Part shown: one piece after another, positions 41,831 through 51,377 of the stretch
How positions within the stretch are numbered: position 1 is the first letter of the stretch
How the letters are laid out: each line of letters starts with the position of its first letter
Assembly (NCBI RefSeq): GCF_000176015.1
Contig: NZ_ACYY01000002.1
Span: 1-64,000 of the forward strand
DNA length: 64,000 bases
Direction of reading: 5' to 3'
Source: Rhodobacter ferrooxidans
GTDB taxonomy: Bacteria; Pseudomonadota; Alphaproteobacteria; Rhodobacterales; Rhodobacteraceae
The notes under the pieces: generated by a model
Databases searched by the model: none
Told to the model about the DNA's origin: nothing
The model's input: the letters and a program-made list of their open reading frames with translations, nothing else
Position numbers and translations under genes: made by a program

Positions 41831-43248
41831 GTTTCACCCCGGCGCAGCGGCAGGATTGCCGGATAGGCCCAGCGGTGCAACTGCCCGCCAGACCTGGAGG
41901 GGGCCGCCCATGCGTCTCTGACACTGCCGGAATTGGCCCGGCCTTCGGGGCCGCCATAGGCATAGTGCAGCGTCGCATCGCCTTCCGGCGCGTGGTCGCA
42001 GGTCAGGATCAGGGATTGCGGGTCATCCTTGGCCAGCCGCACCGCGGTGATCTGCACCGGTGCCGTGCTGCCCGCGATGCTGAACCCGCAGGCGACCCCG
42101 GCGCCGAAAGGGTCGGCGGCATCCAACACCAGATCGGCCATTGCCCGCGCTGTCACCCGAACCTCGCGGCCTTCGCTTTCCGCCAGCAGGAACAGCGGGC
42201 AGGCCCAGCTTTCGCGCGCCGAAAGCGCCACGATGGCATGGGCATCCATTTCCGCCATCTGCAGGCGGGCGGCCTCGCTGGGGCGGCCAAAGCGGTCTTG
42301 GTCGAACATGTAGCCGGGGGCGGCAAAGGCGAAGGCGTGGTTGCCATGGCTCCATGCCAACTGCCAATGCGCCAGCGTGGCGGCAGGAGCGGTGAGCCAG
42401 CGCGTGCCGCTGTCGAAATTGGCCAGAAAGATCGGGCGTTGCAGGTCGCGCGCCGCCATGTCGCGCTCGATCTGCCGCATCAGCGAACGCAGTCCTTCGG
42501 CCAAAACGTCGGGGGGGGAATGGATATCCTCCAGCCCATAGTCGAGGCCGACCGCGAGCACCTTGGGCCGCTTGCCCGAACTTGTGGCGGCTGCCACCAG
42601 ATTGTCCAGCGCGGTCAAAAAGTTACCATAAGCCACACCGCTGGCCAGAGCCGTAATGCTGGCCGCGCCATCGGTTTCGGCGCGCACGAAGAACAGCGGC
42701 ATCCCGCGCAGCGCGTCTTGCCGCCAGCCCAGCAGGGTGTCGGCGGTCAACGCCTCGCGGCTGCAATGTGGCAGGCGTTGCAAGCTTGCCGTGGGTTGCG
42801 CCTGCGCCGTGCCCTCCAGCCCGACGCTGCCCACATCATCTCCCGGAGCCAGCACATTGTGCGAAAACCCCGGCGGGCCATCGTTGAACCCGGCGCGGCG
42901 GGCACCGCCAATGGCCAGCAGCGCATATAGGGGCCCCGGAGCAGCGGCGATGATGTCGCCCCCTGCCTGCGCGCGCTGGTATTCGCGCGGGCCACGCCCC
43001 GGCTCCAGCACGCCGGTAAAACGCAGCCAACCGCCGTCGCTGCGCAGGTTCCAGGCGTCGATATCGCCCAGCGCCGCGGTCACATCGGGCGCTTCGGCAG
43101 GTTGCAACGCCAGCCGCGCCCGCAGATCGGCCAGCACGGTATCGGAAAGCCGCAGCGTCAGCCCGGTGGCATCCCAGGTCACCACATCGCCGTTTTCCGC
43201 CCGGATCAGCACGCCGGTTTCGGCAATCGGCTTGGGAGGAAGCGGCAT
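41827..43248 (-). CDS. Uncharacterised protein, 473 aa
   Basis: No family recognised. The central region (DTLLGWRQDALRGMPLFFVR, KVLAVGLDYGLEDIHSPPDV, DRFGRPSEAARLQMAEMDAHA) resembles esterase or SGNH-type proteins that act on glycans, and the C-terminal 100 residues look like a small beta domain (VQITAVRLAKDDPQSLILT). I took ATG 43248 (MPLPPKPIAETG) because AAGGA lies 6 bases upstream; a longer open frame to 43938 overlaps the TetR gene and is not credible. It is first in the leftward set with the 246-residue protein and the sulfatase. Confidence 0.6.
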   Translation of the reverse strand: MPLPPKPIAETGVLIRAENGDVVTWDATGLTLRLSDTVLADLRARLALQPAEAPDVTAALGDIDAWNLRSDGGWLRFTGVLEPGRGPREYQRAQAGGDIIAAAPGPLYALLAIGGARRAGFNDGPPGFSHNVLAPGDDVGSVGLEGTAQAQPTASLQRLPHCSREALTADTLLGWRQDALRGMPLFFVRAETDGAASITALASGVAYGNFLTALDNLVAAATSSGKRPKVLAVGLDYGLEDIHSPPDVLAEGLRSLMRQIERDMAARDLQRPIFLANFDSGTRWLTAPAATLAHWQLAWSHGNHAFAFAAPGYMFDQDRFGRPSEAARLQMAEMDAHAIVALSARESWACPLFLLAESEGREVRVTARAMADLVLDAADPFGAGVACGFSIAGSTAPVQITAVRLAKDDPQSLILTCDHAPEGDATLHYAYGGPEGRANSGSVRDAWAAPSRSGGQLHRWAYPAILPLRRGET

Positions 43249-43352
43249 CGGCAATCCTTGCTGGCAGCGCCCGCGGGGCACGCGCCTATCTGCGGTCAAA
43301 GCCTGTTGTCGGTCAAGACCCGCGCCGCCCGCGTCCAGGCGGAAACTTTTTC

Positions 43353-43399
43353 TTGACGCAGCGGCGATATCGCCTATTTCGCTGAATGAACGTTCATTC
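43353..43399 (+). promoter_or_regulatory. Efflux operon promoter with TetR operator
   Basis: TTGACG (43353-43358), 16 bases and TATTTC (43375-43380) form a likely promoter, directly followed by the perfect 16-base palindrome GAATGAACGTTCATTC (43384-43399). This is the expected operator of a TetR-type repressor. The TetR gene starts 27 bases later, so it probably represses itself and the pump genes. Confidence 0.65.
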
Positions 43400-43425
43400 G
43401 CACCCACCACAACCCGAGACCGACC

Positions 43426-44052
43426 ATGAACATGCACTCCGCCAGCGCCGATCTGCGCAGCGCCCGTATCCTGGGCAGCATCCGCCAGACCTTTGCCGAA
43501 AAGGGCTTTGACGGCGCCTCGATGCAGGATCTGGCGCGGGCGGCGGGCATGAGCGTCGGCAATTTCTACCGCTATTTTCCGTCGAAGGCCGCGATCGTCG
43601 AGGCGCTGGTCACCCATGACCTGGAAATGATGGAGCAGGATTTCGCCGCCATCCTGCAAGCGCCCCGCCCGATGCAAAGCCTGCGCGAGGGGTTGGCGGC
43701 GCGGCTGTGTGAAGATGGCTGCAAGGACGACGGGCCGATCTGGGCCGAAATTACCGCCGCCGCCCTGCGCAAACCCGAGATTCTGACCCTGGTCTGCCGC
43801 ATGGAAGCCGCAGTTGGTGACAATCTGGTGGCGGTGTTCGCCCGCGAAACCGGGCTGAACATCGAAACCACCCGGCAGCGTCACGGTGCCCATGCGGCGA
43901 TGATCGTGATGCTGATCAAGGCCGCCAGCATGCAACACCCCGACGCCTGCAATCCGCGCGCCGATCTGATGGCGCTTACCCTGCGGATCATCGACCGGAT
44001 CCTGGATGACATTACCGGCGCGCCCCTGGCCGCCCTTGAAGAAAGCCTGTGA
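43426..44052 (+). CDS. TetR family transcriptional regulator
   Basis: A 208-residue regulator with an N-terminal helix-turn-helix (FAEKGFDGASMQDLARAAGM then SVGNFYRYFPSK, residues 22-53) and a C-terminal ligand-binding helical domain. The palindrome 27 bases upstream is probably its own operator. Its stop overlaps the adaptor-protein start as TGATG, so regulator, adaptor and pump form one operon. By analogy with AcrR it would be released by drugs or lipophilic compounds. The inducer cannot be predicted. Confidence 0.9.
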   Translation: MNMHSASADLRSARILGSIRQTFAEKGFDGASMQDLARAAGMSVGNFYRYFPSKAAIVEALVTHDLEMMEQDFAAILQAPRPMQSLREGLAARLCEDGCKDDGPIWAEITAAALRKPEILTLVCRMEAAVGDNLVAVFARETGLNIETTRQRHGAHAAMIVMLIKAASMQHPDACNPRADLMALTLRIIDRILDDITGAPLAALEESL

Positions 44053-45212
44053 TGATGCGTTTGCCGATTGCCGCTGTTCTAAGCCTGCTTGCCTTGCCGG
44101 TTTTCGCCCAGACCGAAATCCCGCCCGCGGCGCCGGTGCTGCCGGCTATCACCGTCTCGACTGTGGGCAGTGCTCTGTTACGCGACCGGGTGCTGGCCTC
44201 GGGGCTGGTGGGGCCGGTGGAGCAGGTGCAGGTGCAGCCGCTGATTGAAGGCCAGCCGATCCAGACGCTGGCGGCAGATGTGGGCGATACCGTGGCGGCA
44301 GGGCAAGTGCTGGCCGTGCTGTCGGGCACCGCGCTGGATTTGCAGAAAAGCCAGTTTCTGGCCTCCCTCGCCGCGGCCCGCGCCACCATTGCGCAGGCCG
44401 AGGCGCAACTGCTGGAGGCGACCTCAAGTGCCGACGAGGCGCAGCGGGTGAATGTGCGCACCGCCAAGCTGAAGGAACAGGGGTCGGCTTCGCAGGCCGC
44501 TGCCGATCAGGCGCAGGCGGCGGCGATTTCCGCCACGGCGCGGGTGTCGGTGGCCACGCAGTCGCTGGAGGCGGCGCGGGCGCAGCTTGCGCTGGTGCAG
44601 GCGCAACTGGATAATGTGGAGTTGCAACGCTCGCGCACGCAGGTGGTGGCACCGGTGGCGGGCGAAGTGATTGCCCGCAACGCACAGGTGGGGTCGGTGG
44701 CCAGTGCCGCCGGTTCGCCGATGTTCGTGCTGATCCGCGATGGTGCGCTGGAACTGCGCGCCGATATCGCCGAACGTGATCTGCTGCGGCTGGTGCCCGG
44801 GCAGACTGCCACCATGCAGGCAGTCGGCTCTGACGAGCCGCTGACCGGCACGGTGCGGCTGGTGGAACCCAGCATCGACACCGTGACCCGGCTTGGCCGC
44901 GCCCGCATCAGCATCGACGCGCCCGACCGGTTGCGCGACGGCATGTTTGTCGATGCGGAAATTCTGGTGGCCGAACGTCAGGCGCTGGCGGTGCCGGTCA
45001 CGGCCGTCGGCTCCAGTGCCGAGGGGGCCACGGTGATGCGGGTGCAACAGGGTCAGGTCAGCCGGGTGCCGGTGGTGACCGGAATCCGTGACGCCGGGTT
45101 GGTGGAGATTGTCTCGGGTCTGGCGGCGGGCGATCTGGTGGTGACCAAGGCTGCGGCCTTTGTGCGCGATGGCGACCGGGTGAACCCGGTGCCCGCGCCG
45201 ATGACCAACTGA
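44052..45212 (+). CDS. RND efflux periplasmic adaptor subunit (HlyD/AcrA family)
   Basis: A 386-residue membrane-fusion protein. A signal peptide (LPIAAVLSLLALPVFA, cut at about residue 21) is followed by a barrel-sandwich half-motif (VQPLIEGQPIQTLAADVGDTVAAGQVLAVL), a long coiled-coil hairpin (about 100-185) and the second lipoyl half (VVAPVAGEVIARNAQVGSVAS). The start ATG 44052 is overlapped with the TetR stop; ATG 44055 is equally possible. No lipobox Cys is seen. It links the inner-membrane pump to an outer-membrane channel, which is not encoded nearby. Confidence 0.92.
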   Translation: MMRLPIAAVLSLLALPVFAQTEIPPAAPVLPAITVSTVGSALLRDRVLASGLVGPVEQVQVQPLIEGQPIQTLAADVGDTVAAGQVLAVLSGTALDLQKSQFLASLAAARATIAQAEAQLLEATSSADEAQRVNVRTAKLKEQGSASQAAADQAQAAAISATARVSVATQSLEAARAQLALVQAQLDNVELQRSRTQVVAPVAGEVIARNAQVGSVASAAGSPMFVLIRDGALELRADIAERDLLRLVPGQTATMQAVGSDEPLTGTVRLVEPSIDTVTRLGRARISIDAPDRLRDGMFVDAEILVAERQALAVPVTAVGSSAEGATVMRVQQGQVSRVPVVTGIRDAGLVEIVSGLAAGDLVVTKAAAFVRDGDRVNPVPAPMTN

Positions 45213-45222
45213 GGGGGTGGCC

Positions 45223-48200
45223 ATGAACTTTTCCGCCTGGGCCATCCGCAACCCCGTCGCCCCGCTTTTGGGGTTTTTGATGCTGCTGGTGCTGGGCTGG
45301 CAATCCTTCAACGCGCTGCCGATCACCCGGTTTCCCAACATCGACGTGCCGCTGGTGGCGGTGACGGTGGCGCAATCGGGTGCCGCCCCCGCCGAGATGG
45401 AAACCCAGATCACCAAGGAGATCGAAGACGCGGTGGCGGGAATTTCCGGGGTGAAGAACATCATCTCGACCGTCAGTGACGGGGTCTCGACCACGGCGGT
45501 CGAATTCCGCATGGAAGTGCCGACCGACAAGGCGGTGCAAGAGGTCAAGGACGCCATTGACCAGATCCGCGGCAACCTGCCGGGCGACATCGAAAGCCCG
45601 ATCGTCAGCCGGATCGACGTTGAAGGCCAGGCGATCATGACCTTCGCCGTCGCCGCCCCCAACATGACCATCGAGGAATTGTCGTGGTTCGTTGACGACA
45701 CCATCATCCGCGCCTTGCAGGGCCGTCCCGGCATCGGCCGGGTGGACCGGTTCGGCGGTGCGGAACGCGAGATCAGGGTGGAACTGGACCCGGTGAAGCT
45801 GAACAGCTTTGGCATCACCGCGCAGGCGGTCAACGCGCAATTGCGGGCCACCAACACCGATCTGGGGGCCGGGCGTGCCAGCCTTGGCGTGGCCGAACAG
45901 GCGATCCGCACCCTGGGCGACGCCGCAACCGTGGCGCGGCTGTCGGAAACCACCATCAGCCTGCCCACCGGGCAACATGTGCGGCTGGGCGATCTGGGTT
46001 CGGTGGTCGATACCTATGAGGAATTGCGCTCGTTTTCGAAGTTCAACAGCGAGCAGGTGGTGACCTTCTCGGTGTTCCGCGCCAAGGGGGCGTCGGAGGT
46101 TTCAGTTTCGGAACAGGTGAATGCGACGCTGGATACCCTGCGCACCAAGCATCCCGATGTCAGCATGAAACTGGTCGATGACACGGTGTTCTACACCCGC
46201 GGCAACTACGAATCGGCGCTGAACACGCTGATCGAGGGGGCCTTGCTGGCGGTTCTGGTGGTGCTGGCGTTCCTGAAGAACTGGCGCGCTACGGCGATTG
46301 CCGCCGTGGCCTTGCCGCTGTCGGTGATTCCGACGTTCCTGGTGATGGACCTGTTGGGTTTCTCGCTGAACCTGGTGTCGTTTTTGGCGCTGACGCTGGC
46401 GACGGGGATTCTGGTCGATGATGCGATTGTCGAGATCGAGAACATCGCCAGGCATATCCGCATGGGCAAGACGCCGTTCCGCGCGGCGATCGAGGCGGCG
46501 GACGAGATTGGTCTGGCGGTGATCGCCACATCCTTCACCATCGTCGCGGTGTTCGTGCCGGTGTCGTTCATGCCGGGGATTCCAGGGCAGTATTTCCGGC
46601 AGTTCGGGCTGACGGTGGCCATTTCGGTGCTGTTCTCGTTGCTGGTGGCGCGGCTGATCACGCCGTTGATGGCCGCCTACATCATGCGCGCCAAGGATGC
46701 GCAGGACGACGAGCATCAGGATGGCCGGATCATGCGGGCCTATCAGGGCTTCGTGCGGGTGTCGCTGCGGCTGCGCTATCTCACGCTGCTGGGGGCGATT
46801 GGCGTGCTGGCGGTTTCGGTGTTCTTCATGCTGCGAATCCCCGGCTCTTTCATGCCGCCCGAGGATGTCAGCCGCATTTCGGTATCGGTCGAACTGCCGC
46901 CCGGCTCGACGCTGGAGGAGACCGACCGCACCACGCAGGCGATGGTGGATACCATCCGCGATATCGACGGGATCGAGAACCTGTTCGTGCTGGGCGGGTC
47001 TTCGCCCACCGGCGACCGCGACGTGCGGCGTGCCACGCTGACCGTGGTGCTGGAAAAGCTGGACCATTCGCTGATCCATCGGCTGAGTGATATCGCGCAG
47101 GGCATCCCGGTGCTGAACCTGTTGCCCGAGGCGCCGGTGCATGGCCGCACCAACCCGCAGCGGGTGATCGAGGCGGAAATATTCGAACGACTGGCGGTGA
47201 TCCCGGATGTGCGGGCCTTCAAGCTGAACGACCGGGGCGCGCGAGATATCAGCTTTTCGGTGCTGTCCACCAACGAGGCCGATCTGAATACCGCCGTGGC
47301 GCAGCTTGAAGCGGCGCTGCGGGGCGACCCGTTGCTGGCCGAGGTGGCCTCGGAAGGCGCCTTGCCGCGACCGGAAGTGCAGATCACCCCCCGCCCGGCC
47401 GAGGCGGCGCGGCTGGGCATCACCACAAGGGCGATTGCCGATCTGGTGCGCGTGGCGACGCTGGGCGATGGCGATGCGGCGCTGGCCAAGCTGTCCATCG
47501 ACAACCGGCTGATCCCGGTGCGGGTGCGGCTGAACGATGCCACGCGCGAGGATCTGTCGCGGCTGGCGGCGCTGAAGATCACGACGGCCAGCGGCTCCAC
47601 GGTGCCGCTTGGCTCGATTGCCGATATCGCCATTGCCGAGGGCCCCAGCATGGTGGACCGGCTGAACCGCGAGCGCCGCGCCACCATTGGCGCCAACCTG
47701 CCGGTGGGTGTGGCCTTGGGCACCGCCACCGACCGCTTCAAGGAAATCGTCGAAAGCGTGACCCTGCCCCCGACCGTGCGCATTGCCGAATCAGGCGATG
47801 CCGAGGTGCAGACCGAACTGGTCACCGCTTTCGGCAATGCGATGATCATGGGGCTGATGCTGGTGCTGACCGTGCTGATCCTGCTGTTCAAATCGCTGAT
47901 CCAGCCGTTCACCATCCTGTTTTCCCTGCCGCTGGCCATTGGCGGCGTGGCCACAGCACTGATCCTGACCGGGTCGGCGGTGTCGATGCCGGTGCTGATC
48001 GGCATCCTGATGCTGATGGGCATCGTCACCAAGAACGCCATCCTGCTGATCGACTATGCCATCGAGGCGCGGCGGCAGGGTTTCGACCGCTTTGCCGCGG
48101 TGCTGGAGGCGGGGCACAAACGGGCGCGGCCCATCGTGATGACCTCGATTGCCATGTCGGCGGGCATGTTGCCTTCGGCGCTGGGCGTGGGCGAGGGCGG

Positions 48201-48504
48201 GTCTTTCCGTGCACCGATGGCCACGGCGGTGATCGGCGGGATTATCGTCTCGACCGTTCTCAGCCTGGTGGTGGTGCCGTCGTTCTATCTGATCATGGAC
48301 GATCTTTCGCGGCTGCTGGGCTGGGCCTTCGGGCGGCTGATCGGCAAGGGCGAGGTCGAAGCCGAGGCGCCCGCGGCCGCGGTTCTGGCCGCCAGGATCG
48401 CGGCGGGCGAGGCCGGGATTGCCGCCTTGGCCGAGCGGGTGAAGGGGCTGGAGGCCGCCGATCCGCCGCGCAGACCCGGCACCACGCTGCATGTGGCCGA
48501 ATAG
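45223..48504 (+). CDS. RND efflux transporter, inner-membrane pump (HAE1/AcrB type)
   Basis: A 1093-residue pump with the AcrB layout: an N-terminal helix (WAIRNPVAPLLGFLMLLVLG), two large periplasmic domains, and 12 membrane helices. TM4 carries the proton-relay pair in LATGILVDDAIVEIENIARH. The other half has MGIVTKNAILLIDYAIEARR in the equivalent place. I chose ATG 45223, with GAGGGGG five bases upstream, over GTG 45217. It exports drugs, metals or lipids with the adaptor just before it. A hairpin follows the stop. Confidence 0.94.
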   Translation: MNFSAWAIRNPVAPLLGFLMLLVLGWQSFNALPITRFPNIDVPLVAVTVAQSGAAPAEMETQITKEIEDAVAGISGVKNIISTVSDGVSTTAVEFRMEVPTDKAVQEVKDAIDQIRGNLPGDIESPIVSRIDVEGQAIMTFAVAAPNMTIEELSWFVDDTIIRALQGRPGIGRVDRFGGAEREIRVELDPVKLNSFGITAQAVNAQLRATNTDLGAGRASLGVAEQAIRTLGDAATVARLSETTISLPTGQHVRLGDLGSVVDTYEELRSFSKFNSEQVVTFSVFRAKGASEVSVSEQVNATLDTLRTKHPDVSMKLVDDTVFYTRGNYESALNTLIEGALLAVLVVLAFLKNWRATAIAAVALPLSVIPTFLVMDLLGFSLNLVSFLALTLATGILVDDAIVEIENIARHIRMGKTPFRAAIEAADEIGLAVIATSFTIVAVFVPVSFMPGIPGQYFRQFGLTVAISVLFSLLVARLITPLMAAYIMRAKDAQDDEHQDGRIMRAYQGFVRVSLRLRYLTLLGAIGVLAVSVFFMLRIPGSFMPPEDVSRISVSVELPPGSTLEETDRTTQAMVDTIRDIDGIENLFVLGGSSPTGDRDVRRATLTVVLEKLDHSLIHRLSDIAQGIPVLNLLPEAPVHGRTNPQRVIEAEIFERLAVIPDVRAFKLNDRGARDISFSVLSTNEADLNTAVAQLEAALRGDPLLAEVASEGALPRPEVQITPRPAEAARLGITTRAIADLVRVATLGDGDAALAKLSIDNRLIPVRVRLNDATREDLSRLAALKITTASGSTVPLGSIADIAIAEGPSMVDRLNRERRATIGANLPVGVALGTATDRFKEIVESVTLPPTVRIAESGDAEVQTELVTAFGNAMIMGLMLVLTVLILLFKSLIQPFTILFSLPLAIGGVATALILTGSAVSMPVLIGILMLMGIVTKNAILLIDYAIEARRQGFDRFAAVLEAGHKRARPIVMTSIAMSAGMLPSALGVGEGGSFRAPMATAVIGGIIVSTVLSLVVVPSFYLIMDDLSRLLGWAFGRLIGKGEVEAEAPAAAVLAARIAAGEAGIAALAERVKGLEAADPPRRPGTTLHVAE

Positions 48505-48536
48505 CCAGTGCCGGATTTTCGCGCTAAAGACCGGCA

Positions 48537-48568
48537 GGGCGGTGCAAAGGCTTGAACTTTGCCCGCCC
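48537..48568 (+). terminator. Strong hairpin between the efflux operon and ilvD
   Basis: A 12-base-pair stem (GGGCGG and GCAAAG with one bulged T, pairing with CTTTGCCCGCCC) encloses the 7-base loop GCTTGAA. There is no immediate U tract, so it is either a weak terminator of the pump transcript or a structure in the ilvD leader. Confidence 0.45.
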
Positions 48569-48610
48569 GGCTGACATTTCAGCGACACCGCCATTCTGAG
48601 GACGATGATC

Positions 48611-50446
48611 ATGCCCGCATACCGCTCCCGCACCTCGACCCATGGCCGCAACATGGCCGGCGCCCGTGGCCTGTGGCGCGCCACCGGCATGAAGGACGGC
48701 GATTTCGGCAAGCCGATCATCGCCGTGGTCAACTCCTTCACCCAATTCGTGCCGGGCCATGTGCATCTGAAAGACCTGGGCCAACTGGTCGCGCGCGAGA
48801 TCGAGAAGGCGGGCGGGGTTGCCAAGGAATTCAACACCATCGCGGTGGATGACGGCATTGCCATGGGCCATGACGGCATGCTGTATTCGCTGCCCTCGCG
48901 CGAGTTGATCGCGGATTCGGTGGAATACATGGTCAACGCCCATACCGCGGATGCGATGGTCTGCATTTCCAACTGCGACAAGATCACCCCCGGCATGCTG
49001 ATGGCGGCGATGCGGCTGAACATTCCGGCGATCTTCGTTTCCGGCGGGCCGATGGAGGCCGGGAAAGTCGTGCTGAACGGCAAGGTGCAGGCGCTGGACC
49101 TGGTGGATGCCATGGTGGCGGCGGCCGATGATTCGATCAGCGACGCCGATCTGGACGCCATCGAGAAGGCCTCTTGCCCGACTTGCGGTTCCTGTTCGGG
49201 CATGTTCACCGCCAATTCGATGAACTGCCTGACCGAAGCCCTGGGGCTTTCGCTGCCCGGCAACGGCTCGATGCTGGCGACCCATGCCGACCGCGAGGCG
49301 ATGTTCCTGGAGGCCGGGCGGCGGATCGTCGATCTGGCCCGGCGCTATTACGAGACCGACGATGTGACCGCCCTGCCGCGCAACATCGCCACGCGCGAGG
49401 CGTTCGACAATGCGATGACGCTGGATATCGCCATGGGCGGATCGTCCAACACCGTGCTGCACATTCTGGCGATTGCGCATGAGGGCGGGGTGAATTTCAC
49501 CATGGCCGATATCGACGCGCTGTCGCGCAAGGTGCCGGTGCTGTGCAAGGTCGCGCCGGCCAAGGCCGATGTGCATATGGAAGACGTGCATCGCGCCGGC
49601 GGCATCATGGCGATTCTGGGCCAACTGGATGCCGGCGGCTTGCTGCACCGCGAAGTGCCGACGGTGCACAGCCGGTCCATCGGGGCGGCGATTGACCAAT
49701 GGGATATCTCGCGTTCCAACAGCGCCGAGGTGCAGCAGTTCTTCATGGCCGCCCCGGGTGGGGTGCCGACGCAGACCGCCTTCAGCCAGAACCGCCGCTG
49801 GGAGGCGCTGGATCTGGACCGCGAGAACGGGGCGATCCGCTCGGTCGCTTCGGCGTTCTCGCAGGATGGCGGGCTGGCGGTGCTGACCGGCAACCTGGCG
49901 CCCGAAGGCTGCATCGTGAAGACCGCGGGGGTCGATGACAGCATCCTGAAATTTGCCGGCCCGGCGCAGGTGTTCGAAAGCCAGGATGATGCCGTCAGCG
50001 CCATTCTGACCAACAAGGTCAAGGCGGGCGACGTGGTGGTGATCCGCTACGAAGGGCCAAAGGGCGGGCCGGGGATGCAGGAAATGCTGTATCCGACCAG
50101 CTATCTGAAGTCCAAAGGCCTGGGCAAGGCCTGCGCGCTGATCACCGACGGGCGGTTTTCCGGCGGCACCTCGGGGCTTTCCATCGGCCATGCCTCGCCC
50201 GAGGCGGCGTCGGGTGGCCTGATCGGTCTGGTGAAAACCGGCGACCGGATCGAGATCGACATTCCGAATCGCAGCATCACTCTGGCGGTGCCGGAGGCCG
50301 AGCTTGCCACGCGGCGGGCCGCGCAGGATCTGGCGGGCTGGAAACCGGCGCATCCGCGCAAGCGCAAGATCACCGCGGCGCTGCGGGCTTATGGTTCGAT
50401 GGCCACCAGTGCCGCGCAGGGTGCGGTGCGGTTTGTGCCGGAATAA
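48611..50446 (+). CDS. ilvD: Dihydroxy-acid dehydratase
   Basis: IlvD dehydrates 2,3-dihydroxy-3-methyl acids to 2-oxo acids in valine, isoleucine and pantothenate synthesis. The 611-residue protein starts [20 protein letters not shown] as in E. coli. The cluster-binding cysteines are in [14 protein letters not shown] and [11 protein letters not shown], with the C-terminal [23 protein letters not shown] 48611 is preferred over ATG 48605 because GAGGA lies 8 bases before it. It stands alone as a branched-chain gene here. Confidence 0.95.
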   Translation: MPAYRSRTSTHGRNMAGARGLWRATGMKDGDFGKPIIAVVNSFTQFVPGHVHLKDLGQLVAREIEKAGGVAKEFNTIAVDDGIAMGHDGMLYSLPSRELIADSVEYMVNAHTADAMVCISNCDKITPGMLMAAMRLNIPAIFVSGGPMEAGKVVLNGKVQALDLVDAMVAAADDSISDADLDAIEKASCPTCGSCSGMFTANSMNCLTEALGLSLPGNGSMLATHADREAMFLEAGRRIVDLARRYYETDDVTALPRNIATREAFDNAMTLDIAMGGSSNTVLHILAIAHEGGVNFTMADIDALSRKVPVLCKVAPAKADVHMEDVHRAGGIMAILGQLDAGGLLHREVPTVHSRSIGAAIDQWDISRSNSAEVQQFFMAAPGGVPTQTAFSQNRRWEALDLDRENGAIRSVASAFSQDGGLAVLTGNLAPEGCIVKTAGVDDSILKFAGPAQVFESQDDAVSAILTNKVKAGDVVVIRYEGPKGGPGMQEMLYPTSYLKSKGLGKACALITDGRFSGGTSGLSIGHASPEAASGGLIGLVKTGDRIEIDIPNRSITLAVPEAELATRRAAQDLAGWKPAHPRKRKITAALRAYGSMATSAAQGAVRFVPE

Positions 50447-50962
50447 CTAGTCGGCGGCGGGTTCGATGTCATCGTCCTCGGGGTGGATATGCGCCCCGTG
50501 GTGATGCACCCGCGGATGGCTGCGCCCGTGTTCGGCAGCGGCGGTCGAGGGGTGAACATCCGGGGTGAACGGCTCGCGCGCCGCCGTCACCTGCGCGCCC
50601 AGATCGCGCATCAGCGCCTCGGGCACCTTGTCGGCCTGCACCAGCAACCGGTCGGCCTCGATCTGCACCGCCGCCTGCCGCCGCCCCAGATGCCAGGTCA
50701 GCAGCGGCAGATCGCCGGTCAGCACCAGCACGTCTTCCTCTGCCGCGATCACCTCGATCAGCCGCCCGTCGTCCAGCAGGAAGGCGTCGCCTGCGCCCAC
50801 CGCCTCGATCTCTGGCAGATCGACGACAAAGCTTTCCTCATGCACGGTTTCCAGCCGCTTCTTGCGCAACAGGCGGTCGTCATACTCCAGCACCACCAGA
50901 TCATAGGCGCCGTCCCAGTCGCCCTGATGGCGAAGGCTGCGCGCGACGGGAAGCTTGGTCAT
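50447..50962 (-). CDS. ureE: Urease accessory protein UreE (nickel metallochaperone)
   Basis: A 171-residue protein with the UreE order: YDDRLLRKKRLETVHEESFVVDLPEIEAVGAGDAF in the peptide-binding part, then VLTGDLPLLTWHLGRRQAAVQIEADRLLVQAD in the metal-binding part, and a C-terminal histidine-rich tail (RVHHHGAHIHPEDDD) that would bind nickel. UreE delivers nickel to urease. No other urease genes are in the window, so it is either a stray member of a nearby ure locus or a free-standing chaperone. It abuts ilvD, its stop at 50447. Confidence 0.85.
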   Translation of the reverse strand: MTKLPVARSLRHQGDWDGAYDLVVLEYDDRLLRKKRLETVHEESFVVDLPEIEAVGAGDAFLLDDGRLIEVIAAEEDVLVLTGDLPLLTWHLGRRQAAVQIEADRLLVQADKVPEALMRDLGAQVTAAREPFTPDVHPSTAAAEHGRSHPRVHHHGAHIHPEDDDIEPAAD

Positions 50963-51050
50963 GGCCTGTCCTTTCGGGGTAAGTCGTTAGCGATTCTTTT
51001 ACCCTGTTGCGTCAGGCTGCAAGCAGGAAAACCGAACCAGGAGGTCGCAG

Positions 51051-51374
51051 ATGCACAAGTTGAGCCCCGCCGACGAGCTTGCCGAAATCCGGGCCGAGAT
51101 TTCCAGGCTGAAAGCGCGCGAGGCGGTGCTGCGCACGATTTTTCTTAACAGCCCTGACGAGGCGTTGATTGGTCGCTGGAGCCGGATTGAGGTCGGAACC
51201 ACGCGGGCCCGCGTGTTTGACGCCAAGTTGTTGCCGCAGGAAATCCGTGACGATCCCCGGTATTGGCGCGAAAGGGTGACGCAGACGGTGTTCTGCCGAC
51301 CGCTGGCACCTGCGCCCACCCCACGCCCCGGCTGGCCGATCCGCCGCGAGTTGCCGGGGGTGCCGCTGCATTAG
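51051..51374 (+). CDS. Hypothetical protein, 107 aa
   Basis: I do not recognise this gene. The first half is helical and charged (SPADELAEIRAEISRLKAREAVLRTIF), likely a short coiled coil; the second half is Arg/Pro rich and ends PGVPLH. A full AGGAGG ribosome site lies 7 bases before the ATG, which supports a real gene. It diverges from ureE and converges on cbbR with a 3-base gap. Confidence 0.62.
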   Translation: MHKLSPADELAEIRAEISRLKAREAVLRTIFLNSPDEALIGRWSRIEVGTTRARVFDAKLLPQEIRDDPRYWRERVTQTVFCRPLAPAPTPRPGWPIRRELPGVPLH

Positions 51375-51377
51375 GGT

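Noticed and set aside
43249-43938. Upstream extension of the 473-residue minus-strand protein to 703 residues
   Set aside because: The extra 230 residues overlap the TetR gene and its operator and have antisense-type composition; a good ribosome site supports the start at 43248.
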